From Holophagales bacterium (GTDB lineage: Bacteria; Acidobacteriota; Thermoanaerobaculia; UBA5066), in assembly GCA_016714815.1 (NCBI GenBank), contig JADKBZ010000008.1, forward strand, positions 124,001-188,000: a stretch of 64,000 bases of DNA. Reading direction: 5' to 3'. The notes below the pieces were generated by a model. That model had not been told where the DNA came from. It made no database searches and saw only the letters and a program-made list of their open reading frames with translations. Below, piece after piece: positions 36,415 to 45,820 of this stretch. Within the stretch, counting starts at the first letter, position 1. The number at the start of each line of letters is the position of its first letter. The position numbers and the translations under genes are program-made.

Positions 36415-36540
36415 GGTCTCTCCGGTCTCTCCGGTCTCTCCGGTCTCTCCGGTCTTCCCGGTCTTCCCGGTCTTCCCGGTCTTCCCGGTTCTCCCGGTTC
36501 TTCCGGTTTTCCAGGTCTCTCCGGTCCCTCCTGTCTCCCT
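36415..36540. repeat. 9-bp tandem array
   Basis: About 14 head-to-tail 9-base units. Four are GGTCTCTCC, four GGTCTTCCC, and the rest are variants such as GGTTCTCCC and GGTTTTCCA. The unit is a multiple of three, so both strands show repetitive open translations, but no start site or domain supports a protein. There are no spacers, so it is not a CRISPR array. Confidence 0.85.
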
Positions 36541-36663
36541 CGCCGACCGGTCGTGACGTGCGAAGGCCGGGACGAACCTCGTTCGCCCCAGCCTTCACCG
36601 AGATGAGACTGGAAGGGAAACCGGAATCGCAAGGACTGACGGAGAGTTCCGCCCGGCGGCGCG

Positions 36664-37386
36664 CTACTTCTTCGCGGCGTCGTCCTTCTTCTCCTGGATG
36701 ACCATCACCTTGACGCGCTCGCCGCCAGCCCCCTCTTCCCCGCCCTCCTTCGCGTGCCACGACATCGTCATCGCTCCCGGCGCGAAGACGGTCCCCGTGT
36801 CGAGCATCTCCTGGAGGACCCTCTCCACGGCGTCCCGGGTCGGCCGGTCGAGGCTCTCGAGGCTCTTCGGCGCCGCCTTCTTCAGGACGTCGGCCGCCAC
36901 CGCCTTCGGCGCGTCCTCGCCGGTCGTGAAGGCGTAGGCGTGCTTCTTCACGATCACCTTCTTCTCGTCGTCACCGACGAAGACCATGTTCGCGGCCTCG
37001 CCTTCGCCGCAGTGGTGCCCCTTCACGACGTGGACTTCCTTTCCACCCGGAACGAGGACGTGCGGCCCCTCGCCGTCGATCGAGGTCTTCACCTTGATCT
37101 CGCGGTCGCCGGTCTTGATGGTGTAGCCCTCCTCCGTCCGCGTGACGGTGACCGGCTTGCCCGCCTCGGAGGTCACCGTCTTCGTCTCCCCCGCCTTCAT
37201 CGGCTCGAGCTTCAGGACGGTCGCCTCCTTGTCCTTCGAGGTGGAGATCGTGACCGTCGTCTCCTCCTGCTTCTCACCCGCCTGCGCGGTCTGCCCGAAA
37301 GGGAGGAGCGGAGCGGCGAGGGTGAGGACGGCTCCGAAGGTCAGGGCGCCGAGAGCGGCGCCGGGAATCGTGCGGGAGAGCTTCAT
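36664..37386 (-). CDS. Secreted protein of unknown function, predicted sigma-54 target
   Basis: 240 residues with a signal peptide (IPGAALGALTFGAVLTLAA ... AQAGE, cleavage near 36). The mature part is Lys/Glu/Thr-rich and beta-like (TTVTISTSKDKEATVLKLEP, KPVTVTRTEEGYTIKTGDRE). A VVKGHHCGEGE segment might bind metal. The helical C-terminal part (LKKAAPKSLESLDRPTRDAVERVLQEML in part) ends in an acidic/Lys tail. I do not recognise the family. GGAGGATCACC precedes the ATG at 37386. A -24/-12 promoter lies 54 bases upstream and palindromes lie beyond it, immediately next to an NtrC-type regulator gene. It is therefore the probable output of that two-component system. Confidence 0.82.
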   Translation of the reverse strand: MKLSRTIPGAALGALTFGAVLTLAAPLLPFGQTAQAGEKQEETTVTISTSKDKEATVLKLEPMKAGETKTVTSEAGKPVTVTRTEEGYTIKTGDREIKVKTSIDGEGPHVLVPGGKEVHVVKGHHCGEGEAANMVFVGDDEKKVIVKKHAYAFTTGEDAPKAVAADVLKKAAPKSLESLDRPTRDAVERVLQEMLDTGTVFAPGAMTMSWHAKEGGEEGAGGERVKVMVIQEKKDDAAKK

Positions 37387-37439
37387 GGTGATCCTCCGTT
37401 TTCTGTTTGCCGGCGCGAGCCGGTTCCTCTCGTCCAATC

Positions 37440-37454
37440 GCAAGGGGCGGGCCA
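37440..37454 (-). promoter_or_regulatory. Sigma-54 promoter (-24/-12)
   Basis: On the minus strand TGGCCCG-CCCC-TTGC, matching the consensus TGGCACG-N4-TTGC with the invariant GG and GC exactly 10 bases apart. The predicted start site is about 42 bases before the ATG of the secreted protein at 37386. Confidence 0.75.
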
Positions 37455-37485
37455 GCCGGCGTACGCCTCGATCCCGGTTCGGATC

Positions 37486-37521
37486 TCCCCAAATGGGGAA
37501 ACCGCTTCCGAAATCGGGAAG
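37486..37521. promoter_or_regulatory. Two inverted repeats, likely NtrC-type activator sites
   Basis: TCCCCAAATGGGGA at 37486-37499 and CTTCCGAAATCGGGAAG at 37505-37521. Both are dyads around an AAAT core and sit 60-95 bases upstream of the predicted transcription start, where enhancer sites for sigma-54 activators usually lie. Confidence 0.6.
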
Positions 37522-37528
37522 CCCGCCC

Positions 37529-38981
<1,453 letters not shown>

Positions 38982-40454
38982 CGTAACGCGTCGTGGCGAT
39001 CCGGTGGGCGAGGAAGAGGCCCATCCCCGAGCCGCTCGGCTTCGTCGTCACGTGGGGTGTGAAAAGACGAACGCGCACCTCGGCCGGAAGGCCCGGCCCC
39101 TCGTCCTCGACCGTCACCCGCGCGCCGCCTCCGTCCCGCGCCGCGACCCGGACGGCGACCCGGGCACCCTCGGGGCTCGCCTCGACGGCGTTCACGACGA
39201 GAGCGTGGAGCGCGGCGCGCAGCTCGGGCGCGACCGCGGCGAGCCGCGGCCGGGCCTCGCCCGCCTCGACGGAGACGCGCACCCGGCCGAGGGCGCCCTG
39301 GAGCGCGGAGAGTGCGACCTCCTCGGCGAGCTCCCGCACGTCGACGTTCTCCTCGGTTCCGCCCTCCGCCGCCAGCGCAAGGAAAGACCGGATCGTCCCG
39401 TCGACCCCCGCGATCTGGCGGCGGGCGGCGGCCGCCATCTCGGCCGCGCCGGGGTCGTCCGGGAGGCGGGCCGCCAGCTCGTCCACCGAGAGGCCGACGG
39501 CGTGGAGGGGGTTGCGCAGGGCGTGCGCCATGCCGCGAGCGACCTCGCCCATCTCTCCGAGGTGCTCGCGCTCCTTCAGCGCGAGCGCCTCGCCCTCGAG
39601 GGCCTCCAGGCGGGAGGACATCTGGTTGAAGGCGGCGATCGCCTCGCCCACCTCGCCCCCCTCGCGCTTCGCCACCTGCGCCCCGAACACCCCTTCGCCG
39701 ACCGTTCGCGCCGCGCGGGAGAGCTCGACGAGAGGACGCGTCACCCGGTGCGCCACGAGGGCGGCCGCCAGGAGACCGAAGGCCACGATCCCCAGGGAGC
39801 CGAGGACGAGGCGGGTCCGGAAGCGGGCGACGGCGTCCGTCACACCGGTTCCCGGTATGAGGATGCGCGTCCGGGCGGCCGGCCCTTCGACGAAGAGGAA
39901 TCCGGCCGCCCCCGAGGAGGTCCAGCTCTTCGTCGAGTGCGTCGTCCCGTCCCCGTCCGTCTGGACGGTCGTCACGACGAACCGCTTCACGTGCTCCCCG
40001 CTCGCCGTCCCGACGACCCGCGGGGTCTCGGCTTGCGTCACGACCTTCGTCTCCGGCGTCCCCTCGGCACGCTTCGGCAGGGCTTCGGCGTGGGACTCGT
40101 CGTGGACGACGATCCGCTGCAGCCCTCCCTCCGCCGGAAGCTTCACGACCCGGCCCTGGCCCTCCTGGAGGACCTTGAGGACGTCCTTCCCCACCGAAGT
40201 CGCCACGGCGCTCACCTCGACGCGCAGGTCCTTCGTGAGGGTCTCCACGAGGAGCCACTCGGCCCCCACCATCAGGGCGAGAAGGCCCCCGATCAGGACG
40301 AAGAGCTTCAGGCGGAGCGTCACAGAGACCCAACCATACAAGGTTCGTGCCGCACCCGTAGCCCCCCAGGCGCAGGAGCGACCTGGGCGATCGGGGCCGT
40401 GCCAGGGTATTTCGAGACGCTTCGGCGGGCTACCGCACGGCCAGGGTCGGGTCG

Positions 40455-41549
40455 TCAGGACGCAGGGGTGCCGGCCACCACTCCAGCCGCCGCGGCGGGC
40501 CGCGGCGTCGCGCTGACCGGCAGCTCGAAGACGTTCTGGAGGACGAAGAGGCCCACGAGCGCGATCCCGAGCGCCGCCACCGGCGCCACGAGCCAGCCCA
40601 GGGCGATCCGTCCCAGGACGTTCGCCCGGATCCCGCTCCGCCTCACGACGGAGATCCCGAGGATCGCGCCGACGACCGCCTGCGTCGCCGAGACGGGCAG
40701 CAGGGGCCAGCCCGGCAGGTGACAGGCCCTCACGAGCCGCTGCAGGTCGGGAGAGCCAAAGACGAAGAGGACCGTCGCCGCCGCCAGGACCACGATCAGC
40801 GCGCCGAGGGGCGAGAGCGACGTCAGCCCGGAGCCGAGCCGGAGCATGACCCGGTGCGAGTAGGTGCAGATGCCGACGGCGATCGCGATCCCGCCGAGGA
40901 GGAAGAGCATCTCGACGCTCGTCGCGCCGAAGGGGCCGAAACGGGTCGTCTCGGGGAAGGGGGAGACGCGGACGAAGACCCCCATGACGTTGGCGATGTC
41001 GTTCTGCCCGAGACTGAAGGCGCCGAACGCCCCCGCGGCGACGAGCGCGCCCCGGGTCCAGGCGTCGACCTCGAGGAGATGGACCTTCAGCCGGCGGAGC
41101 GCGGCCCGCGTGAGGGCGAAGAGGACCCCCGCGAACACGGCCGCCAGGAGGGGGCTGATCAGCCACGATGACACGAGCTGGCCGAGGGTCGTCAGGTCGG
41201 TCGGCCGCCCGGTGAAGAGGTTCCAGCCGACGATCGCGCCGACGATCGCCTGCGTGATCGAGACGGGGAGCCCGCTCTTGGTCAGGAGGAGGACGACCGC
41301 CAGCGCCGCCGCGAGCGCGACCATGAACGCCCCCGCCGGGGCGTCGATCGCCCCGAGCCGCCCGAGGGTGCGCGACGTTCCCTGCGCCCCCGCGACGGCG
41401 CCGAGGACGACGAAGATACTCCCGACGATCGCCGCCGTCCGGAAGCGCAGCATCTTCGTCCCGACCGCCGTGCCGAAGAGGTTCGCGGCATCGTTGGCAC
41501 CGAGCGACCAACCCAGGAAGAGGCCGCTCGTCAGGTAGATCCAGGACAT
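40455..41549 (-). CDS. pit: Pit-family low-affinity phosphate transporter
   Basis: 364 residues with about 10 membrane helices. The PiT signature GANDAAN is at residues 17-23 and the second inverted-repeat copy is LGQNDIANVMGVF (about 190). VSITQAIVGAIVG and VSATQAVVGAILG are the paired repeats of the family. It imports phosphate as a metal complex using the proton or sodium gradient. Fifteen bases upstream lies its usual partner, a DUF47 protein. The pair ends the large minus-strand phosphate-related block. Confidence 0.94.
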   Translation of the reverse strand: MSWIYLTSGLFLGWSLGANDAANLFGTAVGTKMLRFRTAAIVGSIFVVLGAVAGAQGTSRTLGRLGAIDAPAGAFMVALAAALAVVLLLTKSGLPVSITQAIVGAIVGWNLFTGRPTDLTTLGQLVSSWLISPLLAAVFAGVLFALTRAALRRLKVHLLEVDAWTRGALVAAGAFGAFSLGQNDIANVMGVFVRVSPFPETTRFGPFGATSVEMLFLLGGIAIAVGICTYSHRVMLRLGSGLTSLSPLGALIVVLAAATVLFVFGSPDLQRLVRACHLPGWPLLPVSATQAVVGAILGISVVRRSGIRANVLGRIALGWLVAPVAALGIALVGLFVLQNVFELPVSATPRPAAAAGVVAGTPAS

Positions 41550-41564
41550 TCCCGGCCTCCCGCC

Positions 41565-42209
41565 CTAGATCGTCCGCTTGATCGTGTAGATCGCGAGCCG
41601 GTCGGCCACTTCCTCGGCCCGGTCCGAGACCGTCTCGACGTGGAGGCAGAAGTAGCGAAGGTGGATCTTCCGCGCGAGCTCGAGGTCCTTCGCGAAGACT
41701 TTCCGCTTCAGGGAGTCCGCGAGCCGGTCCGCCTCCTTCTCGAAGAAGTAGACCTTGTGGATGTGGCTCCGCACGGCGGTGATCTCGCGAAAGAAGGCCC
41801 GGCAGGCGTCGACGAGGTGCTGCGTCGCCTGGGTGCAGGCCCTCGCGAGCGCGAGGTAGTCCGGCGCGAGGTCCTCGGGGACGTCGGGCCGTTCCACCTC
41901 GAACTGGCCCAGCGTCCTCTTGGCCTGGTCGATCACGTTGTCGAGGTTCTCGAGCAGGCCGAGGACGTCGCCCCGGTGGTCGGGGATGAGCGACTCGGCG
42001 TAGAGGCGCGTCTCCACCTCGCGGCGGAGCTCGTCGGCCTTCGCCTCGAAGACGCCGATCGCCTTCCGGCGCTCCTCGAAGCTCGCCTCGTCGTGGCGGA
42101 GGTAGTCGTCGACCCCCTGCTCGAAGACGAGGCACCCCTCGCTGACGGCGTCCAGGAACTGGTCGATCTGGGCCTCGAGGGCCCGCGTGCGGCGGAAGAG
42201 GATCGTCAA
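41565..42209 (-). CDS. DUF47 (PhoU-like) phosphate transport accessory protein
   Basis: 214 residues, all-helical, PhoU-like. The pattern LFRRTRALEAQIDQFLDAVSEG, FEAKADELRREVETRLY and LLENLDNVIDQAKRTL, then FFEKEADRLADSLKRKVFA, is that of DUF47 proteins, which regulate or stabilise Pit transporters. I start it at TTG (LTILFRRTR) because GGGAGG sits nine bases upstream and TTGA overlaps the stop of the preceding gene. It shares the operon with pit. Confidence 0.92.
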   Translation of the reverse strand: MTILFRRTRALEAQIDQFLDAVSEGCLVFEQGVDDYLRHDEASFEERRKAIGVFEAKADELRREVETRLYAESLIPDHRGDVLGLLENLDNVIDQAKRTLGQFEVERPDVPEDLAPDYLALARACTQATQHLVDACRAFFREITAVRSHIHKVYFFEKEADRLADSLKRKVFAKDLELARKIHLRYFCLHVETVSDRAEEVADRLAIYTIKRTI

Positions 42210-42982
42210 CGGGCACCTCCCGCGAGGTCGCGGAACCGGTAGAGGTACAGGGCTCCCACGGCGAGGAGCAGGCCGGGGAAGAGCGGCGAGTGGGCCGCGG
42301 GCTTGAAGCGGATCTTCGCGGCCACTCTCCTGGCAGGGTCGAGGCTCGGCTCCACGAGACGCACGCCGTCGCGGCCGTCGACGCGGACGACCTCGAAGGG
42401 CCGCGTGGCGGCGTTCTCCGACTCGGCAGGAACCGTCTCGACGATGGTGTTCACCCGGAACCCCTCCGGAACGAGGAAGGTCCCCTCGTACCGCCCGCAG
42501 GAGCCGGTGGTGGCGTTCACGAGCTCGTAGGAGAGGACGCGGTTCCCGAACGCCTTCGCCTTCCCCGGGGCGACGAAGACCGGGACGGTGACCCGGACCT
42601 CGAGCGGCCCGGGCTCGGGCGGGAGGGTGACCACGAGAACCGGCAGGCCGCCCTCGAGCTGCTCGACCCGCGGAGAGAGCGCTCCGGCGACCCGGAGAGT
42701 CGCCAGGTCCGCCTTTGCGTGCCCGAACGGCAGACGGACGGACTCTCCCGGCGTCCCCGAGACGGCGACGTCGAGAGTGACCGCGGCCGAGCCGTCGCGG
42801 GAGAGTCGGATCTCCTCGGCGTAGCGGGTCACGGTCGCCCCGGCGGCCGGCCCCGCGACGAGGGCCGCCAGGACGAGGTAGAGAGCAGGGAGGACGAGGG
42901 GAACCGGCGGGCGGTCGGATCCCGGGGCCCACTGGCCGAACGCGGGTCGCCCCGTCTTCGTCACGAGCATGCGCGCTCCCAT
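42206..42982 (-). CDS. Envelope protein with two membrane segments, unknown function
   Basis: 258 residues. An N-terminal hydrophobic stretch (VPLVLPALYLVLAALVAGPAAGA) looks like a signal or anchor. A periplasmic beta-rich region of about 170 residues follows (VTLDVAVSGTPGESVRLPFGH, VTLPPEPGPLEVRVTVPVFVAP, GRYEGTFLVPEGFRVNTIVE). A C-terminal membrane helix (LFPGLLLAVGALYLYRF) then has a positive end (RDLAGGAR), so the C-terminus should be cytosolic. I do not recognise the family. It is sandwiched between a DASS anion transporter (one base gap) and DUF47-pit, suggesting a role in anion or phosphate uptake. Confidence 0.8.
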   Translation of the reverse strand: MGARMLVTKTGRPAFGQWAPGSDRPPVPLVLPALYLVLAALVAGPAAGATVTRYAEEIRLSRDGSAAVTLDVAVSGTPGESVRLPFGHAKADLATLRVAGALSPRVEQLEGGLPVLVVTLPPEPGPLEVRVTVPVFVAPGKAKAFGNRVLSYELVNATTGSCGRYEGTFLVPEGFRVNTIVETVPAESENAATRPFEVVRVDGRDGVRLVEPSLDPARRVAAKIRFKPAAHSPLFPGLLLAVGALYLYRFRDLAGGAR

Positions 42983-42983
42983 C

Positions 42984-44552
42984 TCAGCCCCCGAACCCCG
43001 GCGTGACCCCGAGGAAGCGGAACCACGTGAAGCCGAAGACCCAGAAGAGGAGGATGCCGACGACGGTCATCACCGCGCCGTACTTGACGTTGTCGAGGAC
43101 CGAGTACTGCCCCGTCGTCAGGAAGATGACGTTCGGCTTGCCGCTGATCGGCAGGCCGATGACCCAGTCGATCGTGAACGCCGACGGCAGGGCGAGCCAG
43201 AGCGGGTTCCAGCCGAGCTGCTGCGCGATGCCGATGATGAACGGGATCATGATGATCGTCCGCATCGTCTTCGACGTGAAGAAGTAGTGCGAGACGAGGT
43301 TGATGGCGATGACGGCCATGTAGACGGGCCAGAAGCTCGTCCCCGGGCCGAAGTTCGCCGCGGCGAAGATCTTCCCGATCACCCACCGGGCCGCGCCCGT
43401 CGAGTCGAGGGCGAGGCCGCCGGCGTACGCGCCCGCGCTGAAGAGCATCAGGTTCCAGGGAATGTCGGCCTCGCTCCACTTCAGGATCCCGACGCGCGGC
43501 AGGAAGGCGAGGATCCCCCCGACGATCGCCGCCAGGACCGGGCTGATCTCGAAGCCGAACCAGCCCATGTGGAACCGGTCGGTCACCCAGAGGAAGATGA
43601 CGACGCCGAAGATCGCCGCCCCCTTCTTCTCCATCGCCGAGAGCGGGCCGAGCCTGGCGAGCTCTTCCCGGAACGCCTCCATGCCGCCCGCGATCCGGGG
43701 CTTGAGATTCTCGGGCTCGATCCGGAAGAGGAGCTTCGGCCCGATCCACCCGGCGATCGCCATCGCCACGATCGCGACCGGGAGCGCGGCGAAGAGCCAG
43801 TCGGAGTAGTAGACCTTCTTGCCGGTCATCCCGAAGATGAACGAGAGGGCGATCAGGTTCGCCGTGCTCCCCGTCATGAACCCCGACGAGAAGATGTTGA
43901 TCCCGAGGAGGCTCTGCAGGAACAGGTTCCTCCCGACGTTGTTCGGCGTCTCGGCGCTCGCGCCGTAGATGGCCGCCACGACGAGGAGGATCGGCAGCGT
44001 GATGACCGAGCGGGCCGCCGTCGCCGGGATCAGCGGGGCCAGGGCCAGCTGCAGGACGAGGAACGCGAGGAGCGTCGGGATCGCCCCCGTCCCCCACCGC
44101 GTGACGAGGCCGAGCGCAAGCCGCTTGGCGAGGTTCGTCTTGATCAGGATCGAGCTCAGGACGAACGCCATGACGTTGAGCCAGATGACGTCGAGCCCGA
44201 GGACGCCGAGGACGTCGTCGCTCGGCCTCACGTCGAGGAAGACGAGGAGGACGATCAGCGTCAGCGACGTGACGAAGGTGGGGACGGGCTCGGTCACCCA
44301 CCAGACGAGGGCCAGGAGGAAGCAGGCGAGGGCCGCCTGCCCCGCGGCGGCCAGCCCGGCCGGGGCCGGGGCGAAGAAGACGGCGGCGAAGACGGCGAGA
44401 CCGCCCGGGAAGCCGAGGTACCGCATCCACCTCTCGGAGGGGGTGAGCTCCCCCTTCGGGGAGGCGGAGAACTTCGTCTTCGAGAGGTCGAGGAGCCCCG
44501 CGAGGTGCTCCCTGTTCTGCTGCTCCGTCCGGACCGCCGGTTCCGCGCTCAT
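42984..44552 (-). CDS. DASS/SLC13 family anion transporter
   Basis: 522 residues, about 12-14 hydrophobic segments. Family features are LACFLLALVWWVTEPVP near the start and two conserved binding hairpins, GFMTGSTANLIALSF and LPISGKPNVIFLTTGQYS. LNVMAFVLSSILIKTNLAKRLAL and APLIPATAARSVITLPI are also typical. Members carry dicarboxylates, sulfate or phosphate with sodium. A family relative with an SPX domain, yeast Pho91, carries phosphate. I start at MSAEPAVRTEQQ; the frame extends upstream but overlaps the CYTH gene. CYTH neighbours and pit downstream make phosphate a plausible substrate here, as inference. Confidence 0.9.
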   Translation of the reverse strand: MSAEPAVRTEQQNREHLAGLLDLSKTKFSASPKGELTPSERWMRYLGFPGGLAVFAAVFFAPAPAGLAAAGQAALACFLLALVWWVTEPVPTFVTSLTLIVLLVFLDVRPSDDVLGVLGLDVIWLNVMAFVLSSILIKTNLAKRLALGLVTRWGTGAIPTLLAFLVLQLALAPLIPATAARSVITLPILLVVAAIYGASAETPNNVGRNLFLQSLLGINIFSSGFMTGSTANLIALSFIFGMTGKKVYYSDWLFAALPVAIVAMAIAGWIGPKLLFRIEPENLKPRIAGGMEAFREELARLGPLSAMEKKGAAIFGVVIFLWVTDRFHMGWFGFEISPVLAAIVGGILAFLPRVGILKWSEADIPWNLMLFSAGAYAGGLALDSTGAARWVIGKIFAAANFGPGTSFWPVYMAVIAINLVSHYFFTSKTMRTIIMIPFIIGIAQQLGWNPLWLALPSAFTIDWVIGLPISGKPNVIFLTTGQYSVLDNVKYGAVMTVVGILLFWVFGFTWFRFLGVTPGFGG

Positions 44553-44557
44553 CCGGG

Positions 44558-45022
44558 TCACCAGGTCTTGAAGGGCTTCTTCACCAGGTTCGAGTTGAAG
44601 TACCGGGGGTCCGACGAGACCTCTTCCGCGACCCACTCCGGCTTCGGGGGCTTCTCGTCGGCGCTCTTCAGCTCGACCTCCGCCACCACGAGCCCGTCGT
44701 TGTCCCCGTGGAACTCGTCAACTTCCCAAGTGTATCCGTCGAGGGGGATCTTGTAGCGCGTCTTCTCGACGAGCGGCTTCTCGCAGAGGGCGTCGAGCAT
44801 CGCGTTCGCGTCCGCCGCCGGCACCTCGTACTCGAACTCGGCGCGCGTCACGCCCGTCGTCACGCCCTTGATCGTCAGGAAGCCCTTCTCCCCGACCGTC
44901 CGGACGCGGACCGTCCGCTCCTTCACGGTCGAGAGATACCCCTGCCGGTAGACCGTCCCCGGGGCGAGAGCCTTCCAGGCGGTCCCCGTCACGAGAAACT
45001 TGCGTTCTATTTCCTTGCCCAT
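44558..45022 (-). CDS. CYTH-domain protein (triphosphatase/adenylate cyclase fold)
   Basis: 154 residues. The N-terminal KEIERKFLV is the CYTH signature (ExExK-like). TVYRQGYLS, RTVRVRTVGEKGFLTIKG, RAEFEYEVPAADANAML and KTRYKIPLDGYTWEVDEFHGDNDGLVVAEVEL (in part) supply the charged residues lining the triphosphate tunnel. Proteins of this short type usually hydrolyse inorganic triphosphate or thiamine triphosphate using Mg2+; some make cAMP. Six bases before the DASS gene start, it is probably co-transcribed with it. No signal peptide, so cytosolic. Confidence 0.93.
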   Translation of the reverse strand: MGKEIERKFLVTGTAWKALAPGTVYRQGYLSTVKERTVRVRTVGEKGFLTIKGVTTGVTRAEFEYEVPAADANAMLDALCEKPLVEKTRYKIPLDGYTWEVDEFHGDNDGLVVAEVELKSADEKPPKPEWVAEEVSSDPRYFNSNLVKKPFKTW

Positions 45023-45052
45023 CTTTCGCCTCCGTCGTTCGCCGGAAAAGAG

Positions 45053-45080
45053 GGGCGGGCACGGCGATCCGTGCCCGCCC
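45053..45080 (-). terminator. Intrinsic terminator after the 45103 gene
   Basis: Perfect 12-bp stem (GGGCGGGCACGG / CCGTGCCCGCCC), 4-base loop, followed on the minus strand by CTTTTCC. Confidence 0.75.
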
Positions 45081-45102
45081 GGAGGAAGGAAGCTGCTGTC
45101 GG

Positions 45103-45705
45103 TCAGACGGCCGCAGCGGCCGCGAACCGTTTGAGCGCCTTGATGTAGTTGGTGTTCTCGAACCTGTCGAGGCCGAGCTTGCGGACGGTCGCGATGACGA
45201 GAGCGGGGTCCTCGTGCTCGACCGCGGCGGTCCGGATCGGCGTGCCGTCGAACGTCAGGTTGGCGAGCTCGACGATGCAGCCGTCGACCGTCAGGCCGAA
45301 CCGCTCCTTGCCGACGGCGATCGCGCGGAGCCGTGCGTGCGGGGCGACGACCTCGCCCAGGAACTCCTCGAGGGTCCACGCCTCGCGGGCCGGCGCCGGG
45401 AGGGTCACGCCCCAGGCCGCAGAGACCTGGTCGAGGACCTCGCGGGTCAGCGGAAAGCCCGACTTCAGGACCGGGTTCCACTGCTCCAGCGTGTCGGCGT
45501 TGACGTTCTCGAGCTTCTTGATGTCCATCAGCCCGTCCCGGATCTTGGTGTTGTTCGGGCTGTCGAACGAGACGATGTAGGTCTCGGCGCTGGAACGCGC
45601 CTTCGCCTCGCCGTGGGAGCGGATGTTCGCCTCGGCCTCGCCGAAGCTCTCGCCGAAAGTGCGGTACTCCCAGCGGGGGATGATCACGGGTGGTGCGCTG
45701 CTCAT
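45103..45705 (-). CDS. CYTH-like protein, divergent
   Basis: 200 residues, no signal peptide. The sequence has features that resemble the CYTH tunnel fold although the ExExK motif is not intact. WEYRTFGESF is the first strand, AETYIVSFDSPNNTKIRDGLMDIKKLENV matches the 'KIR..LDLK' strands, and LEQWNPVLKSGFPL follows. GCIVELANLTFDGTPIRTAAVEHEDPALV (in part) and LGLDRFENTNYIKALKRF resemble the acidic strand and final helix. A role in binding or cleaving a polyphosphorylated compound is possible but unproven. It lies between two terminators, after the porin gene and before the canonical CYTH gene. Confidence 0.75.
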   Translation of the reverse strand: MSSAPPVIIPRWEYRTFGESFGEAEANIRSHGEAKARSSAETYIVSFDSPNNTKIRDGLMDIKKLENVNADTLEQWNPVLKSGFPLTREVLDQVSAAWGVTLPAPAREAWTLEEFLGEVVAPHARLRAIAVGKERFGLTVDGCIVELANLTFDGTPIRTAAVEHEDPALVIATVRKLGLDRFENTNYIKALKRFAAAAAV

Positions 45706-45799
45706 GTTCGGCTCCAGGTACACGTGGGACGGGAACCCGTCCGGGGGTTTCACGGATGAGGCGGAGACGGCCGGCGGGCTCCCCGGGACGAGGGACCCC

Positions 45800-45815
45800 C
45801 CGGCCGCGAGGCCGG
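45800..45815 (-). terminator. Hairpin after the porin gene
   Basis: CCGGCC-GCGA-GGCCGG, six base pairs, six bases after the porin stop on the minus strand. It probably ends or attenuates the sigma-54 operon. Confidence 0.5.
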
Positions 45816-45820
45816 TTCTT

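Larger units (their letters stand above)
35546..36663. other. Gene-poor region with tandem arrays and REP-like elements
   Basis: About 1.1 kb with no reading frame I can support; open frames here have Arg/Pro/Gly-rich or Glu-Asp-Arg repeat translations that reflect GC bias and tandem repeats. It contains two low-complexity arrays (35670-35742 and 36415-36540) and REP-like elements of both families (36040 and 36118). The composition is more uneven than elsewhere in the window. The promoter for acpS should lie at the left edge. Confidence 0.6.

Noticed and set aside
36415..36540. CRISPR array
   Set aside because: Units are 9 bases, head to tail, without spacers, and no cas genes are present.
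36131..36760. Possible protein with Arg-Glu-Asp repeats, or collagen-like Gly repeats on the other strand
   Set aside because: Both are translations of the 9-bp tandem array; there is no ribosome site, signal or flanking domain.
40398..40404. TGGCACG (-24 element) upstream of pit on the minus strand
   Set aside because: The -12 position lacks TTGC at the required spacing, so it is not a complete sigma-54 promoter.
42969..44756. Long plus-strand open frame opposite the DASS transporter
   Set aside because: Its translation is Glu/Arg/Asp-rich with no domain; the minus strand encodes a clear membrane transporter.
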